A stretch of 36,519 bases of DNA from a virus, in the IMG/VR virus record IMGVR_UViG_3300027881_000042, positions 1-36,519 of that record. One strand, 5' to 3'. A program made the translations under genes and the position numbers. Below the pieces are notes generated by a model. It was not told where the DNA came from. It saw only the letters and a list, made by a program, of their open reading frames with translations, and ran no database searches. Positions within the stretch are counted from its first letter, which is position 1, and the number at the start of each line of letters is the position of its first letter. This document shows positions 1-7,906 of the stretch, one piece after another.

Positions 1-188
1 TCCCTGAGCACGGTGAGGTCTTCTGCGGTGTGCTCATGGAACTCGACAGTACGCACGCGGTCACCTGTAGGCATTCTAAGCCCTACAGGAAGGGTGCTGT
101 CGAGTATGCTATTGACGGTAGGCGGGGGTAGGATAACGTGCGAAGACGCAGGAACGTCTTGCGGAGAGGGGTTTTGTGACGCGGGCAT
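1..188 (-). CDS. Partial tail gene downstream of the tail tube (assembly-chaperone-like?)
   Basis: The reading frame opens with ATG at 188 and runs off the left edge of the window, so only about 62 N-terminal residues are seen. A strong purine-rich ribosome binding site (AAAGGGGGA) lies just before the ATG. The first 35 residues are rich in Pro, Ser and Gln and look flexible. They are followed by a segment with L-P-x-G-L-R-M-P-T-G-D and then V-E-F-H-E-H-T-A-E-D-L. This resembles the 'velr.ltg.de' start of tail assembly chaperone or T4 gp26-type baseplate hub chaperone proteins. The position directly after the tail tube fits that idea. The functional guess is weak because the gene is truncated. 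Confidence 0.6.
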   Translation of the reverse strand, partial: MPASQNPSPQDVPASSHVILPPPTVNSILDSTLPVGLRMPTGDRVRTVEFHEHTAEDLTVLR

Positions 189-233
189 GATTCCCCCTTT
201 GCTGGTTTCTCAAACTGCCTACAAACTACAGGT

Positions 234-263
234 GTAAGCAGGAGCGGAAAAGCCCCTGCCTAC
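234..263 (-). terminator. Hairpin at the tail tube stop codon
   Basis: A 9-bp inverted repeat (234-242 against 255-263, with one G-U pair in the minus-strand RNA) begins at the stop codon of the tail tube gene, and two more GC pairs can form inside the loop. No uridine tract follows, so it is not a classical intrinsic terminator. It may act in RNA processing, 3' end protection or attenuation after the tube gene. Confidence 0.5.
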
Positions 264-724
264 GCCGCTGCCGGAACCTCTTCCCAATAGTCCACGCTGG
301 CCGAATAGCTCTGGTCGAAACCTGCGCCGGAGTTCTTATCGAACGCGGGCATGGACTCGGTGTGGAAGAGTAGACCTGTGAAGCGGACACGGAACTGCAT
401 CTCGCCCTGATGAAACTTCGTCAGGACCCCGGCGAACTTCGTGCCGCTCGCGATGGCTGCGTCCACGAACGACTTGATTTCCGGGTCGGTTGGGTCGTCC
501 GGGTCACGCTGCCGGGTGAAGGTCAGGTCGTTGAACGTCTGCTGATTGTTCGGGAACGTGTAGACGAGGCCAGTACCACCATCGGCCCTAGTCAGGGTTC
601 CCACGCTCCGCTGTAGACCGCTGACGTTGGAAAATGTCGCGAAGGGAACGCCCTCTATCTCCAACAGCCATTGGTTTACGGTCATGTAATCCTGCGGAGC
701 CTGAATTGCTTCAAGCGGCGACAT
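260..724 (-). CDS. Tail tube protein (T4 gp19-like)
   Basis: A 154-residue protein that I read as the inner tail tube subunit of a contractile tail; it would polymerise into hexameric rings inside the sheath. The N-terminal part (M-T-V-N-Q-W-L-L-E-I-E-G-V, then F-x-x-V-S-G-L) is the beta strand and 'v.gl' pattern typical of gp19/Hcp-like tube proteins. It continues with a central 'T-F-N-D-L-T-F-T-R' strand and ends in a strand-rich segment with a D-Y-W-E-E-V near the C-terminus. The size is normal for the family. The gene lies just downstream of the sheath, the usual order in myoviruses. GGAG lies upstream of the ATG at 724. An internal Met at residue 14 is possible as a start but has no better support. 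Confidence 0.88.
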   Translation of the reverse strand: MSPLEAIQAPQDYMTVNQWLLEIEGVPFATFSNVSGLQRSVGTLTRADGGTGLVYTFPNNQQTFNDLTFTRQRDPDDPTDPEIKSFVDAAIASGTKFAGVLTKFHQGEMQFRVRFTGLLFHTESMPAFDKNSGAGFDQSYSASVDYWEEVPAAA

Positions 725-752
725 ATTTCTCTACTCCGTGTGAGGGGTAAAC

Positions 753-777
753 CCCGGTGGGCCAGTAGCCCACCGGG
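753..777 (-). terminator. Strong hairpin between sheath and tube genes
   Basis: A perfect 10-bp GC-rich stem (753-762 paired with 768-777) with a 5-base loop sits in the 89-base gap between the sheath stop and the tube start. On the minus strand it is followed by GGTTTACCCC, with only three T in a row, so termination would be partial at best. It could reduce read-through or act as an RNA stabiliser, allowing different sheath and tube expression. Confidence 0.65.
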
Positions 778-813
778 ACCAAGAGGCGCTTTACGTCCTC
801 AAGGGATGACCGT

Positions 814-2697
814 TTACGCCACGGACTCTTGAATGAGGATGCCTTCCCTCGTGGCTTGCAGGTTGACCTCGATGAGTTCTGCGATCTCCACGAAGCGGAG
901 CGTCACATCGACCACCAGCTTCCGCTGGTTGACCACCGAGATCGGGTTGTTCTCTTCGTCGCACTTCACGGCCACGTTGTTATCGTAACCACCGCGCTGC
1001 TCAAACATCTCAGCGTTGAAGAGCGTCTGGAAGAAGTTGGTGAGCACGTCCCGCGTCCGCGTGCGGGTCGTCGGGTTGTTCGGCTCCTGCTCCAAGAAGC
1101 CGAGGTTATCAAGGAGCGTTGTGCGAATGAAGTTCAGCGACCGCCGAATATGGACGCTGTAGTTCGGGCTCAGGGTCGATACCGTCCGCGAGGTCCTTAC
1201 CACGAAGCCACGGTTCGGCACGAACATGATCGCGTTGATCCCGATTTCATGCACCAGCCGTTCGAGAGTCGTATCTGAAATGTTGCGGAACTCCAAGTCG
1301 AAGAGATCACGCAGCGATACGTCCAGACCGGCAGGTGCGATGTGCGGGTAGTTGCTCTTGGTGAGCACGCGCCTGATGTAGCCCGCTCCAATGACGTGAC
1401 CAACGCCCGGAATCTGCACCCGTCCGCCTGCTTCGTCATTGACGATGATCCAACCACGGTAGCCAGCGCCCCAAGACTTCTGCTTGAGGACGACCGGCGA
1501 CCAATCGTCTTCGAGTGTATCGAGAGTCAGACTCTCATCGGTTGCCCACACGGCCACAACATCACCGCGACCTTCACAGTAGTCGGCCATCGCCTTCGCG
1601 AAGTCCGCAGTCGTGAGGTCCGCAGTCGTGAGCATCTGAATGTTCTCGCCGTCGAAAGCGTACAGGCCGCTCCCTGCTGACTCCGTTCCCTCGAACTCGC
1701 TGAAGCCCGGATCGGCTCCATCCAATCCGCCCGCCAGAGGTTCGAGCGTGACCGGGTTCGGGTTACCGAGGTCTGTATCAGGAGCATTCGCGACCCACAC
1801 GTAGTTGCTTCCGACATCGGCAGAGTTCAGGAACGCAGCGAAGTCCGCGACCCCTGTGAACGTCTCCTGCACCACCGCCTCACCGCTGATGATCTGAGTG
1901 ATCGTGATGTCGCGGTTGTACTCCGCAGCCACGCTTGGTGTGGCCGTGATGCGAATGGCGTTGCCCCAATCACCGGGATCGGGAAGCCCGCGCTGCCCTG
2001 CCTGCGGGATCGGATCGACCACCGCTGACACGTACAGGGCCGGGTCGCCAGCGACCACAATCGGACTGCCTGAGAAGGCTGTCTCGGTCAGGTCGTCGGG
2101 CAGCTTGTAACCCGCGTAGTTCACTGTCACAAGTAGCGAAGCCGCCAGAGGCCCCGGTGTCGCGTTCAGCGAATACGTTACGAGCGAATCCGCGCCACCT
2201 GTGACACCACGGTTGATCGCATCGCAAAGCTCTGCCGTGTTCCCGATGTTGTCGTAGACCTCGGTGCGTGTCGGAACCACCGCGTCTTTGAGTGTGACCT
2301 TCTTGCCGACAAGTGTACCGGCCTCGATGGTCAGTGTGTAGTTGTTCGGGTTCCCGATGGTGCCGGTCGCCTCGAACTCGTTGTCATCGGAAGCGAGGAT
2401 GACTTCGGCCTCGTCCGATCCTGCTCCTACCACGCGGCTAACGAATACCCTTGCGCCAAAGGGTGCCGCATTGCGATACAACGCCCGGATCGCCAAAGCC
2501 CCATAACGGCCCAACTCCGGCTGAGGACCACCGAACCGAAGCCTTGACTCCGAATCGGATGCAACCTCTGTCGGCGTATTCACAGGGCCACGCTGACTCT
2601 CCACGATGATTCCCGTGTTAGTGATGTCAGCGGGGATGATAGCCGGGCCGGTCGCAGCAGGACGCTCGATTACTGTGACGCCAATCGGCTGTGCCAT
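814..2697 (-). CDS. Tail sheath protein
   Basis: A 627-residue protein with the features of contractile tail sheath subunits (T4 gp18 family). The N-terminus reads I-G-V-T-V-I-E-R-P, the 'pGvyv.E' start common to sheaths, followed by A-D-I-T-N-T-G and 'E-S-Q-R-G-P-V-N-T-P', a typical 'g.a.rGp.n.p..v.s' region. The C-terminal third has F-V-P-N-R-G-F-V-V-R-T-S-R-T-V-S, then R-R-S-L-N-F-I-R, then V-D-V-T-L-R-F-V-E-I-A-E, matching the conserved sheath core. The middle part is the variable surface domain that makes the protein larger than minimal sheaths. The subunits form the contracting outer tube around the tail tube encoded next. The gene is followed by a strong hairpin. Confidence 0.95.
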   Translation of the reverse strand: MAQPIGVTVIERPAATGPAIIPADITNTGIIVESQRGPVNTPTEVASDSESRLRFGGPQPELGRYGALAIRALYRNAAPFGARVFVSRVVGAGSDEAEVILASDDNEFEATGTIGNPNNYTLTIEAGTLVGKKVTLKDAVVPTRTEVYDNIGNTAELCDAINRGVTGGADSLVTYSLNATPGPLAASLLVTVNYAGYKLPDDLTETAFSGSPIVVAGDPALYVSAVVDPIPQAGQRGLPDPGDWGNAIRITATPSVAAEYNRDITITQIISGEAVVQETFTGVADFAAFLNSADVGSNYVWVANAPDTDLGNPNPVTLEPLAGGLDGADPGFSEFEGTESAGSGLYAFDGENIQMLTTADLTTADFAKAMADYCEGRGDVVAVWATDESLTLDTLEDDWSPVVLKQKSWGAGYRGWIIVNDEAGGRVQIPGVGHVIGAGYIRRVLTKSNYPHIAPAGLDVSLRDLFDLEFRNISDTTLERLVHEIGINAIMFVPNRGFVVRTSRTVSTLSPNYSVHIRRSLNFIRTTLLDNLGFLEQEPNNPTTRTRTRDVLTNFFQTLFNAEMFEQRGGYDNNVAVKCDEENNPISVVNQRKLVVDVTLRFVEIAELIEVNLQATREGILIQESVA

Positions 2698-2710
2698 TTG
2701 TCCTACTCCT

Positions 2711-3103
2711 TTACGCCTTGACTTCCACGCGCCCCATTAGCGCGAGATCGTTGAAGTGTGCGCTGTCCAGAATGTCAATGAAGTCCAAAGGAATCGGTGC
2801 GAAGCTCGGACGCACGAACAGCGACTTAGGCTTCCCATCCGCCCCTTTCCAGTTAATAGTGACCGGCTGACCGATGCTCCTGATTAGGATGCTGTTCACC
2901 GGGTCAGGTGGCGGCGGTGGCGCAGGCAAAAAAGTTTCCTTCAGACGCACCACCACTTCGTCGCTTATCCCCTCGATCCTGAATACATCATCTCGAAGGG
3001 CAAGGACAAGCGCCTCTCTGTCGATGTAGACATCCGTAATCCTCTTCGCAGTTGCTATGCCGATTCCTCTGATCTCGACTAGCGACTGTTTCAAGTTTGG
3101 CAT
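2711..3103 (-). CDS. Helix-hairpin-helix small virion/neck protein
   Basis: A 130-residue protein. Residues 5-60 form a helix-hairpin-helix-like unit: I-R-G-I-G-I-A-T-A-K-R-I-T is a 'GIG.ATA..I' hairpin, and a second unit (R-I-E-G-I-S-D-E-V-V) follows. A proline-rich hinge at about residues 75-82 leads to a C-terminal beta domain. Helix-hairpin-helix units usually bind DNA without sequence specificity, but small phage neck and tail proteins also carry them. The gene lies immediately before the tail sheath and starts on the base where the preceding gene ends. A second protein with the same N-terminal unit lies at 4125-4547. No exact function can be assigned. Confidence 0.8.
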   Translation of the reverse strand: MPNLKQSLVEIRGIGIATAKRITDVYIDREALVLALRDDVFRIEGISDEVVVRLKETFLPAPPPPPDPVNSILIRSIGQPVTINWKGADGKPKSLFVRPSFAPIPLDFIDILDSAHFNDLALMGRVEVKA

Positions 3104-3783
3104 CAGAACTCCTTTACCAAAACCTCGGTCTGCAATTCCAAATCACCGAGTCTCTTCCAGTGAATGTTTGCACACCAAGAGAGGATGGTATCCTGTTTTG
3201 CGTCCTCGACTTCTTCGGGCTGCAACGCTTTGCCGAACAGCGCAAGACGCTGAAGCTGCACGATGAAGTCTCTCCTATACGCAGACTCACTACGGAAGGC
3301 AGACGTGTTGATGCTCTGGATGATTATGGGACGGTTCGCTTCGTTCGGCGGATCGATGTCCATCCACCGGACACCCATCGCTTTCGGAAATACGCCATGC
3401 AGTATGTCCCAAGCGCAATCCTCGAAGCGCCGCCTGTTGTCATCGTAGAGCGAAATCTGCCAGTTGAAGTCATACCACTCCGGGGCTTCCCGCATCAAGA
3501 TGCTACCATCGGGAAGCACGAACCGAACGGGGTTGGCTCGCGTCTGAATCTGACTGTTGATCGAGTAGCCCTGAAAATTCAGGATCGCCATCGGGTAGTT
3601 CGTCGGCGGGTTATCCCTGAACTCACGATTGAACCACCAGCAGGCAATTTCTGTCTCGACCGGATCAGTCGGGCGAGTGAACTTTCGTATGTCTACCCCG
3701 CCGCGATCCGAGCCGGTGGCAGGGTGCGTTACCAGAAGGTCCCACACCCTGTCACTAAGCTGCCACGGAGTATAGATCGGCAC
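3103..3783 (-). CDS. Tail terminator/completion-like protein
   Basis: A 226-residue protein without a family I can name with certainty. It is rich in aromatic residues and predicted strands and lacks membrane segments. It contains W-Y-D-F-N-W-Q-I-S-L-Y-D-D-N, a strand pair, and later F-I-V-Q-L-Q-R-L-A. Proteins of this size and composition located between the neck genes and the sheath often cap the tail (T4 gp3/gp15 position). I infer a tail terminator or completion role from position only. It starts 3 bases after the end of the upstream small protein and touches the helix-hairpin-helix gene downstream, so the genes are likely co-translated. Confidence 0.75.
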   Translation of the reverse strand: MPIYTPWQLSDRVWDLLVTHPATGSDRGGVDIRKFTRPTDPVETEIACWWFNREFRDNPPTNYPMAILNFQGYSINSQIQTRANPVRFVLPDGSILMREAPEWYDFNWQISLYDDNRRRFEDCAWDILHGVFPKAMGVRWMDIDPPNEANRPIIIQSINTSAFRSESAYRRDFIVQLQRLALFGKALQPEEVEDAKQDTILSWCANIHWKRLGDLELQTEVLVKEF

Positions 3784-3786
3784 GGG

Positions 3787-4098
3787 CTACGCGGCTTCGT
3801 TCGCGCCAGCCCACACGACCATCACCGTACCGGCTGCGGTACTCGTGCCGCCAGTGTTGTTGATGGTGTCGTCGGCAGTGATCGTGAACTCACTCGTGAG
3901 ATCGGTCAGCGCGGGTGTCGCCGCATCGTGGTAGAACACGGCTACCAGATCATCGTACTCACCGATCCCGGTCACGGCGATGTCACCTGCCGCTCCACCA
4001 GCCACGACTTTCGCTTCGAGGCCCTGTAGCGGCGAGATTCCACCACCATACCACGGATTCAGGACGCCTTTGTTAGCGTCTGCTCCATACCACGGCAT
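3787..4098 (-). CDS. Small conserved-type phage virion protein
   Basis: A 103-residue beta-rich protein. The N-terminus has the short repeat P-W-Y-G (residues 2-5 and 16-19). The C-terminal half reads A-A-G-D-I-A-V-T-G-I, then L-T-S-E-F-T-I-T-A-D-D-T-I-N-N-T-G-G-T, then V-M-V-V-W-A. This 'facts of strands plus T-I-N-N-T-G-G' pattern is one I associate with small uncharacterised phage structural proteins, perhaps decoration or tail-associated. The position between neck genes and the sheath supports a virion role. No enzymatic motif is visible. Confidence 0.75.
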   Translation of the reverse strand: MPWYGADANKGVLNPWYGGGISPLQGLEAKVVAGGAAGDIAVTGIGEYDDLVAVFYHDAATPALTDLTSEFTITADDTINNTGGTSTAAGTVMVVWAGANEAA

Positions 4099-4124
4099 AG
4101 TTTAGCTCCTTGAGTTGTTGGGGG

Positions 4125-4547
4125 TTAGAGGACGACCAGCCACTTACGAGCCTCGAACGTCTTGAACTCCTTCGTCTTCGTCAGCTTCTCCTGAACGAGA
4201 AGCGTTGAACCGGGAGTCCAGCGTGCGACCGCGACCTTCGAGTTTATCTTGACCTCGCGAAGCGAGTTATTCCTCACCCTGACCATCTTCCTCTTGGCCT
4301 TCGCCTTCGGAGCGGGTGCGGGCTCCGGTTCGGGTTCGACATCGGGCTCTGGCTCATCGGGTTCGGCAGGAGCCTCTTCCGCCAGAGCTTCCATCAGTTC
4401 ATCTGCGAACTGACCCTCGTACTCATCTGCCTTGATGGCTGCAACGAGCGCATCGGCAGTCTCGTACTCTCCCATGATCTCTTCGGCGGTCGCAGGGCCA
4501 ATCCCTTTGATCGCGATGAGAGCAGCTAGGTATTCCTCGTTCGTCAT
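4125..4547 (-). CDS. Helix-hairpin-helix protein with acidic hinge
   Basis: A 140-residue protein with three parts. Residues 1-56 contain the hairpin I-K-G-I-G-P-A-T-A-E-E-I, like that of the protein at 2711-3103; the 'alpha-hairpin-alpha ... Y-x-x-A-x-A-L-V-x-A' arrangement is shared. Residues 57-80 are a Glu/Pro/Ala-rich flexible hinge. Residues 84-140 are a basic beta domain beginning K-A-K-A-K-R-K-M-V-R-V-R. The N-terminal unit may bind DNA or a protein partner. The two related genes, separated by two others, look like a duplication with exchange of the C-terminal domain. Function in the neck or tail is inferred from location. Confidence 0.8.
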   Translation of the reverse strand: MTNEEYLAALIAIKGIGPATAEEIMGEYETADALVAAIKADEYEGQFADELMEALAEEAPAEPDEPEPDVEPEPEPAPAPKAKAKRKMVRVRNNSLREVKINSKVAVARWTPGSTLLVQEKLTKTKEFKTFEARKWLVVL

Positions 4548-4564
4548 GTCGTACCTCTCATCTC

Positions 4565-4942
4565 CTAAGATGTGCCGCCGATGATGATGTCTACCTCGGC
4601 GGGGTCGGAACCACCTGTTATGAGGACATCGGTAAATCCTGCGGTCGGGCCGAACAGGTAGAAGAATCCCCCATCGGGAATGTCGTACAGATTGCCACCT
4701 ACCGAAGTCCTGAGCGAGATGACTGCTCCCGTCACTCCGATGTTCGCCTTGACGTACAGGAACTCAAGCGTGCTCAACTCGGGTGGCAAGAAAGACTCTT
4801 CTCCTGCGCTCGCCGCGATGGTCACGCTCTTCCGAATGAAGTCCTGAACCTCTTGCTGACGCTCCGTGAGAAGGTTCCCCTGTTCACGGTCGCTAATCAG
4901 GAAGGTCAGGTTGTCTGTCGTCTGCAATTTCTTCGTTGCCAT
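4565..4942 (-). CDS. Small beta-rich virion protein
   Basis: A 125-residue protein with a polar N-terminal helix (residues 10-45) and a C-terminal beta-rich domain rich in Gly, Thr and Val (Y-V-K-A-N-I-G-V-T-G-A-V-I-S onward). No signal peptide or membrane segment is seen. It resembles in style the 105-residue protein at 16438-16755 and could be a decoration or tail-associated subunit. The ATG at 4942 overlaps the last base of the upstream gene. The family is unknown to me. Confidence 0.75.
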   Translation of the reverse strand: MATKKLQTTDNLTFLISDREQGNLLTERQQEVQDFIRKSVTIAASAGEESFLPPELSTLEFLYVKANIGVTGAVISLRTSVGGNLYDIPDGGFFYLFGPTAGFTDVLITGGSDPAEVDIIIGGTS

Positions 4943-5556
4943 TACTGACCTCTTGACGGTGGCGGCGGTGTGCCTCGTTCCTTCGCTATGACCTCATCCA
5001 GAGACGGCCTGAACAGCGGCCTCGCCGGAACCTCTGGCGGCTTACGCTTCTTCCCTCTCCGTACTCTCGTAAACGTCTCGCGTAAGGCCGTCCTAAAGAT
5101 CGGCCTCGGCTCCTGCCCGGTACGAGGCATTCCAAACTCTAGCGACTCCGCGATGATCCATGTCGGAATCATCCCCTTGCTGTGATCGAGTGGGTCCAGA
5201 GGATGCTCGGCGTCATCGAAGATACCGGCCATCCATCCGACCCGCACGGTGCTGCCGTCCTTCAGCCTGATCTCGCGTCCCGGCCTTACCTCGATCTGGT
5301 CTATGAGGATGCCGCCAGCGATCCAGATGTTTTCGTTGAGGCCGACATCCTGTTTCCACATCAGGTAGTCAACGCTCAACGGTTCCCACGGCAAGTCCTG
5401 ATTTTGAATGTGCTCGCGTGCTGTCTGAGCGAAGTCCTTTGCGATCCTCTCTGCTGTGGCCGCTGCGACCTTGTTCGCTCGGGCCGAGAGGATGGCCCCA
5501 TCCATTCGGATGCGGACGCTCTCTACCGGCGCTCCTATGCTCCTGATGTCAGGCAA
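4942..5556 (-). CDS. HK97 gp10-like tail completion / neck protein (likely)
   Basis: A 204-residue protein. Residues 20-110 have the layout of HK97 gp10-type neck/tail completion proteins: a long basic helix (A-A-T-A-E-R-I-A-K-D-F-A-Q-T-A-R), then W-E-P-L-S-V-D-Y-L-M-W-K, a predicted 'W.PLs..t...K' motif, then G-G-I-L-I-D-Q-I-E-V and V-R-V-G-W. An E-F-G-M-P segment and 'R-P-I-F-R-T-A-L' near residue 150 match the 'e.Gt..~p.rPfl..a' end of that family. The C-terminal 50 residues are basic and proline-rich. I assign it as a tail completion/head-tail joining protein with moderate confidence. Confidence 0.75.
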   Translation of the reverse strand: MPDIRSIGAPVESVRIRMDGAILSARANKVAAATAERIAKDFAQTAREHIQNQDLPWEPLSVDYLMWKQDVGLNENIWIAGGILIDQIEVRPGREIRLKDGSTVRVGWMAGIFDDAEHPLDPLDHSKGMIPTWIIAESLEFGMPRTGQEPRPIFRTALRETFTRVRRGKKRKPPEVPARPLFRPSLDEVIAKERGTPPPPSRGQ

Positions 5557-6789
5557 CTAGAACCCTTCCGATGCAAGTGCTCTCTTCGCAGCCGTGCCGG
5601 GGGCTACCCCATCGTCATACCAATCCCGGTACGGTTGATCCGCAAGGTCCATATAGCTCAGACCCGCGATCTGCCCCACAGCCTGATCGACTTTGCGCAG
5701 CCAATCCTCGAAGGACATCCGGGCGAACTCCTGCTGCACACTCTCCCACACGAGCCGAATGTTATCGCCGTCCATCTTCGTCGGATCGGGTTTGATCGTC
5801 CCGCGAATGTCAGGGTCCTTGTTGATGATCTCGGCCATGTCCCGAGCAGCCGCAGAGTCACGCGCCCACATCCCTCTGTCGAACCAGAAGTCGAAGGTGT
5901 CGTAACCGTGATCCTTCAGAAGAAGCTCGATCACTTTTTCGAGTCCTTCGTGCTTCACGCTCTCTGCGAACTCACCCGTCTGAAGGATGCCGGTGTCGGG
6001 TAGCACGAGACTCAGTTCGTAGCTGAAGAACTTGCGCCTGCGAGAGTTCTCCCCATCGAGCGCGACCATGAACGCGCCATCCTCGGTGATCTCTGAGATC
6101 GTGCCGAGCGTGCTGCGGTCATCGTCGGTGTCTTCGATCACGGCAACACGGTCGCCTATCGACATCCCGCGCCAGCCGAATAGACCGACTTCATCGATGC
6201 CGGGGTCCCTCTTCGGGAGCATCCTGTCATCGGGCACTGCCGACTGAGAAGGAAGGATGCCGCCCCGCTCGGTATCGACAGGCGGGGGAGTTTCCTCTTG
6301 CTCGTGCCTCAGCATCTCGTTCGTGAGCGTGTGCTTGTTCACGACATCGAAGGTGCCGTCATCGAACTCGATCTCGACTTCTTCTTTCGGGTTGATCGGG
6401 TTGTACGCTCCGGGCACTTCGGGGATGCCCCGGCCCGAAGTCGGAATCGTACCGGGTTGCACGACCGTTCCGGTCTTGCCTCGATTAAGACCACCTTCCG
6501 GTCTGATCTTCACACGGTCACCGGGGAGAGGCCAGAACGTCTCATCCTTCAAGGAGACTTCCACGACCTCTTCGGCGCTCTCGCCTTCAAGGACTTTGGA
6601 GATCAACTGCTCCATGCCCTCTTCCGTCTCTTGGAACGGAGTCAGTTCGCCACCGCACGATGAGCACATCTTGGGATAGCGACCCCTGTAGACAGGAACG
6701 TGAAGGCCGCATTCCTGACACACGAGCTTCGTTCGGCCTCTTCCCATCGCGCTTGCCATACCCCGCGTGATCGAAACTTTCTTAGGCAT
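5557..6789 (-). CDS. Modular cargo-like protein: zinc ribbon, helical motif, two SH3-like barrels, two KHE sites
   Basis: A 410-residue multidomain protein. Residues 24-45 form a zinc ribbon (Cys24, Cys27, Cys42, Cys45). Residues 58-80 are the recurring helical motif (M-E-Q-L-I-S-K-V-L-E-G-E-S-A-E-E-V-V). SH3-like barrels lie at about 88-155 (L-P-G-D-R-V-K-I) and 208-265 (I-G-D-R-V-A-V-I). Each barrel is followed by a putative protease site: L-R-H-E at 160-163 before Q, and V-K-H-E at 278-281 before G. The C-terminal 80 residues include S-F-E-D-W-L-R-K-V-D-Q-A-V and P-Y-R-D-W-Y-D-D-G-V-A-P-G-T-A-A, a pattern I recall from a small phage domain of unknown function. There is no canonical N-terminal leader. 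I infer a capsid-internal polyprotein. Confidence 0.85.
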   Translation of the reverse strand: MPKKVSITRGMASAMGRGRTKLVCQECGLHVPVYRGRYPKMCSSCGGELTPFQETEEGMEQLISKVLEGESAEEVVEVSLKDETFWPLPGDRVKIRPEGGLNRGKTGTVVQPGTIPTSGRGIPEVPGAYNPINPKEEVEIEFDDGTFDVVNKHTLTNEMLRHEQEETPPPVDTERGGILPSQSAVPDDRMLPKRDPGIDEVGLFGWRGMSIGDRVAVIEDTDDDRSTLGTISEITEDGAFMVALDGENSRRRKFFSYELSLVLPDTGILQTGEFAESVKHEGLEKVIELLLKDHGYDTFDFWFDRGMWARDSAAARDMAEIINKDPDIRGTIKPDPTKMDGDNIRLVWESVQQEFARMSFEDWLRKVDQAVGQIAGLSYMDLADQPYRDWYDDGVAPGTAAKRALASEGF

Positions 6790-6794
6790 CTTAC

Positions 6795-7526
6795 TCAGTC
6801 CAGATTAGAGGGACAAAAGACAGGAGAATCGATGTACCACTCGCCGCCTGCGCCTTGTTCCATTGCAAACGGAGCTATGTCATCGAGATTTCTTCGCCTC
6901 AAATTATGAAGAAGGTCAGCCTTAACGATCTGAACGTGAACGACAGCATCGTGCGCCATGCAGGATGCGTAAATCGGTCCTCTCGCAGACTTCACTCTCT
7001 GAATCAACTCCCGAACGGTCACCGGATCGTAAGCCTCGTCCACAAGACCAAGCTCCGATTTGATGTCTTCCCAATCTTCGACAGCCGCATCCTCTAGCTC
7101 AAGGCCACGAGTGCCAGCCCACTCCTTCAGCGCGTCAGCCATCGGTGCGGCATCCGCGCTCGCGCCGACCGGCATTACTTCGTCTTGGCAGGTCAGGTAA
7201 CCAGCGAAGTCGAAGAGCGCCCCGGAGATCACTTCATCAGGTGTCGCGTGTCCCTCGATCAGCATATCAATGGCTCTGTCGAGTGCCTGATGCTTGAAGA
7301 ACTGCACCTGTCCCTCGCGCTCCTTTGCTTTCTCTTTCGAGCTATAGCACCCGAGGTTCTTCCGCTTGCCCTTCGAGTCCTTCTTCTTGGACATCAGGCA
7401 CCACTCGGAACCCCGCTTCGTGATGATCTCTTGAACGATCAAAACGTGCCAGCCCTCTTCGATTTCGACCGGCCTCTCCACGGGAACTTGTTGACGGGAG
7501 AGACTTCCCATCCGCGTCCCTTCCAC
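6795..7526 (-). CDS. Modular protein with 'KRKNLGCYSSKEKA...FKH' domain and helical motif
   Basis: A 243-residue protein. Residues 24-79 hold a small beta-alpha unit (W-C-L-M-S-K-K-K-D-S-K-G-K-R-K, then N-L-G-C-Y-S-S-K-E-K-A-K-E-R-E, then V-Q-F-F-K-H). This resembles a short basic domain often found at the ends of phage proteins ('LG.hpt.ekA..q..ai..~K'). It is followed directly by the recurring helical motif (L-D-R-A-I-D-M-L-I-E-G-H-A-T-P-D-E-V-I). The C-terminal half is mixed and ends M-E-Q-G-A-G-G-E-W-Y-I. The longest frame overlaps the upstream gene by 88 bases. The start is therefore uncertain; later Met 6 (7511) or a GTG at 7481 are alternatives. The role as an internal protein is inferred from the shared modules. 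Confidence 0.75.
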   Translation of the reverse strand: MEGTRMGSLSRQQVPVERPVEIEEGWHVLIVQEIITKRGSEWCLMSKKKDSKGKRKNLGCYSSKEKAKEREGQVQFFKHQALDRAIDMLIEGHATPDEVISGALFDFAGYLTCQDEVMPVGASADAAPMADALKEWAGTRGLELEDAAVEDWEDIKSELGLVDEAYDPVTVRELIQRVKSARGPIYASCMAHDAVVHVQIVKADLLHNLRRRNLDDIAPFAMEQGAGGEWYIDSPVFCPSNLD

Positions 7527-7906
7527 ATCTCGGCCAGCGTTGCAGCCATGACATCGGTTTGAATGACCGCGCTACCCTTACCACCAAGCAGCGTATTGAG
7601 CATCGCGTCCGTTGTCATCGAGCCCTGCGGTGCATCCGCCTGAAGCTCATTCAGGAACTTGCGTGCCTGCGCTTTCGAGAACGGGCCGTACCTGTACTCT
7701 CTCTTGGTAGGCGCGGTTGCGTAGCCGCTCTTTTCGATACCAAAGAAGTAGCCGAAGCCGGGCTCCTGCCATACCCAAATCGGGAACTTGGGAGCACCCT
7801 TCGCCGCGCCCGCCAACGATGACCGCGTTGCGGGTGTCCACACCCGCTCCTGACGCAATCCCCATTCGAGCCACGCTACACGCCGCTGATCTTCCGCCCT
7901 GCCCAT
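7439..7906 (-). CDS. Putative capsid-targeted internal protein (EWG leader)
   Basis: About 155 residues when started at the ATG at 7906; a start 18 bases earlier at 7924 is also possible. Early residues read V-A-W-L-E-W-G-L-R-Q-E-R, a good copy of the leader shared by many genes here and similar to T4 capsid-targeting sequences, with a possible cut after R-Q-E. Here the leader is preceded by about 9 extra polar residues, unlike the other copies, so the true start is not settled. The middle shows F-P-I-W-V-W-Q-E and R-E-Y-R-Y-G-P-F-S-K-A-Q-A-R-K-F-L, a strand-turn-helix unit. The C-terminus is very basic (R-G-R-S-K-S-K-R). The gene overlaps both neighbours. Confidence 0.75.
   Translation of the reverse strand: MGRAEDQRRVAWLEWGLRQERVWTPATRSSLAGAAKGAPKFPIWVWQEPGFGYFFGIEKSGYATAPTKREYRYGPFSKAQARKFLNELQADAPQGSMTTDAMLNTLLGGKGSAVIQTDVMAATLAEMWKGRGWEVSPVNKFPWRGRSKSKRAGTF

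Noticed and set aside
3097-4029. Long plus-strand open frame (310 codons) and other plus-strand frames
   Set aside because: They are antisense shadows of minus-strand genes with recognisable products or module content; their translations are Arg/His/Pro-rich and show no domains.
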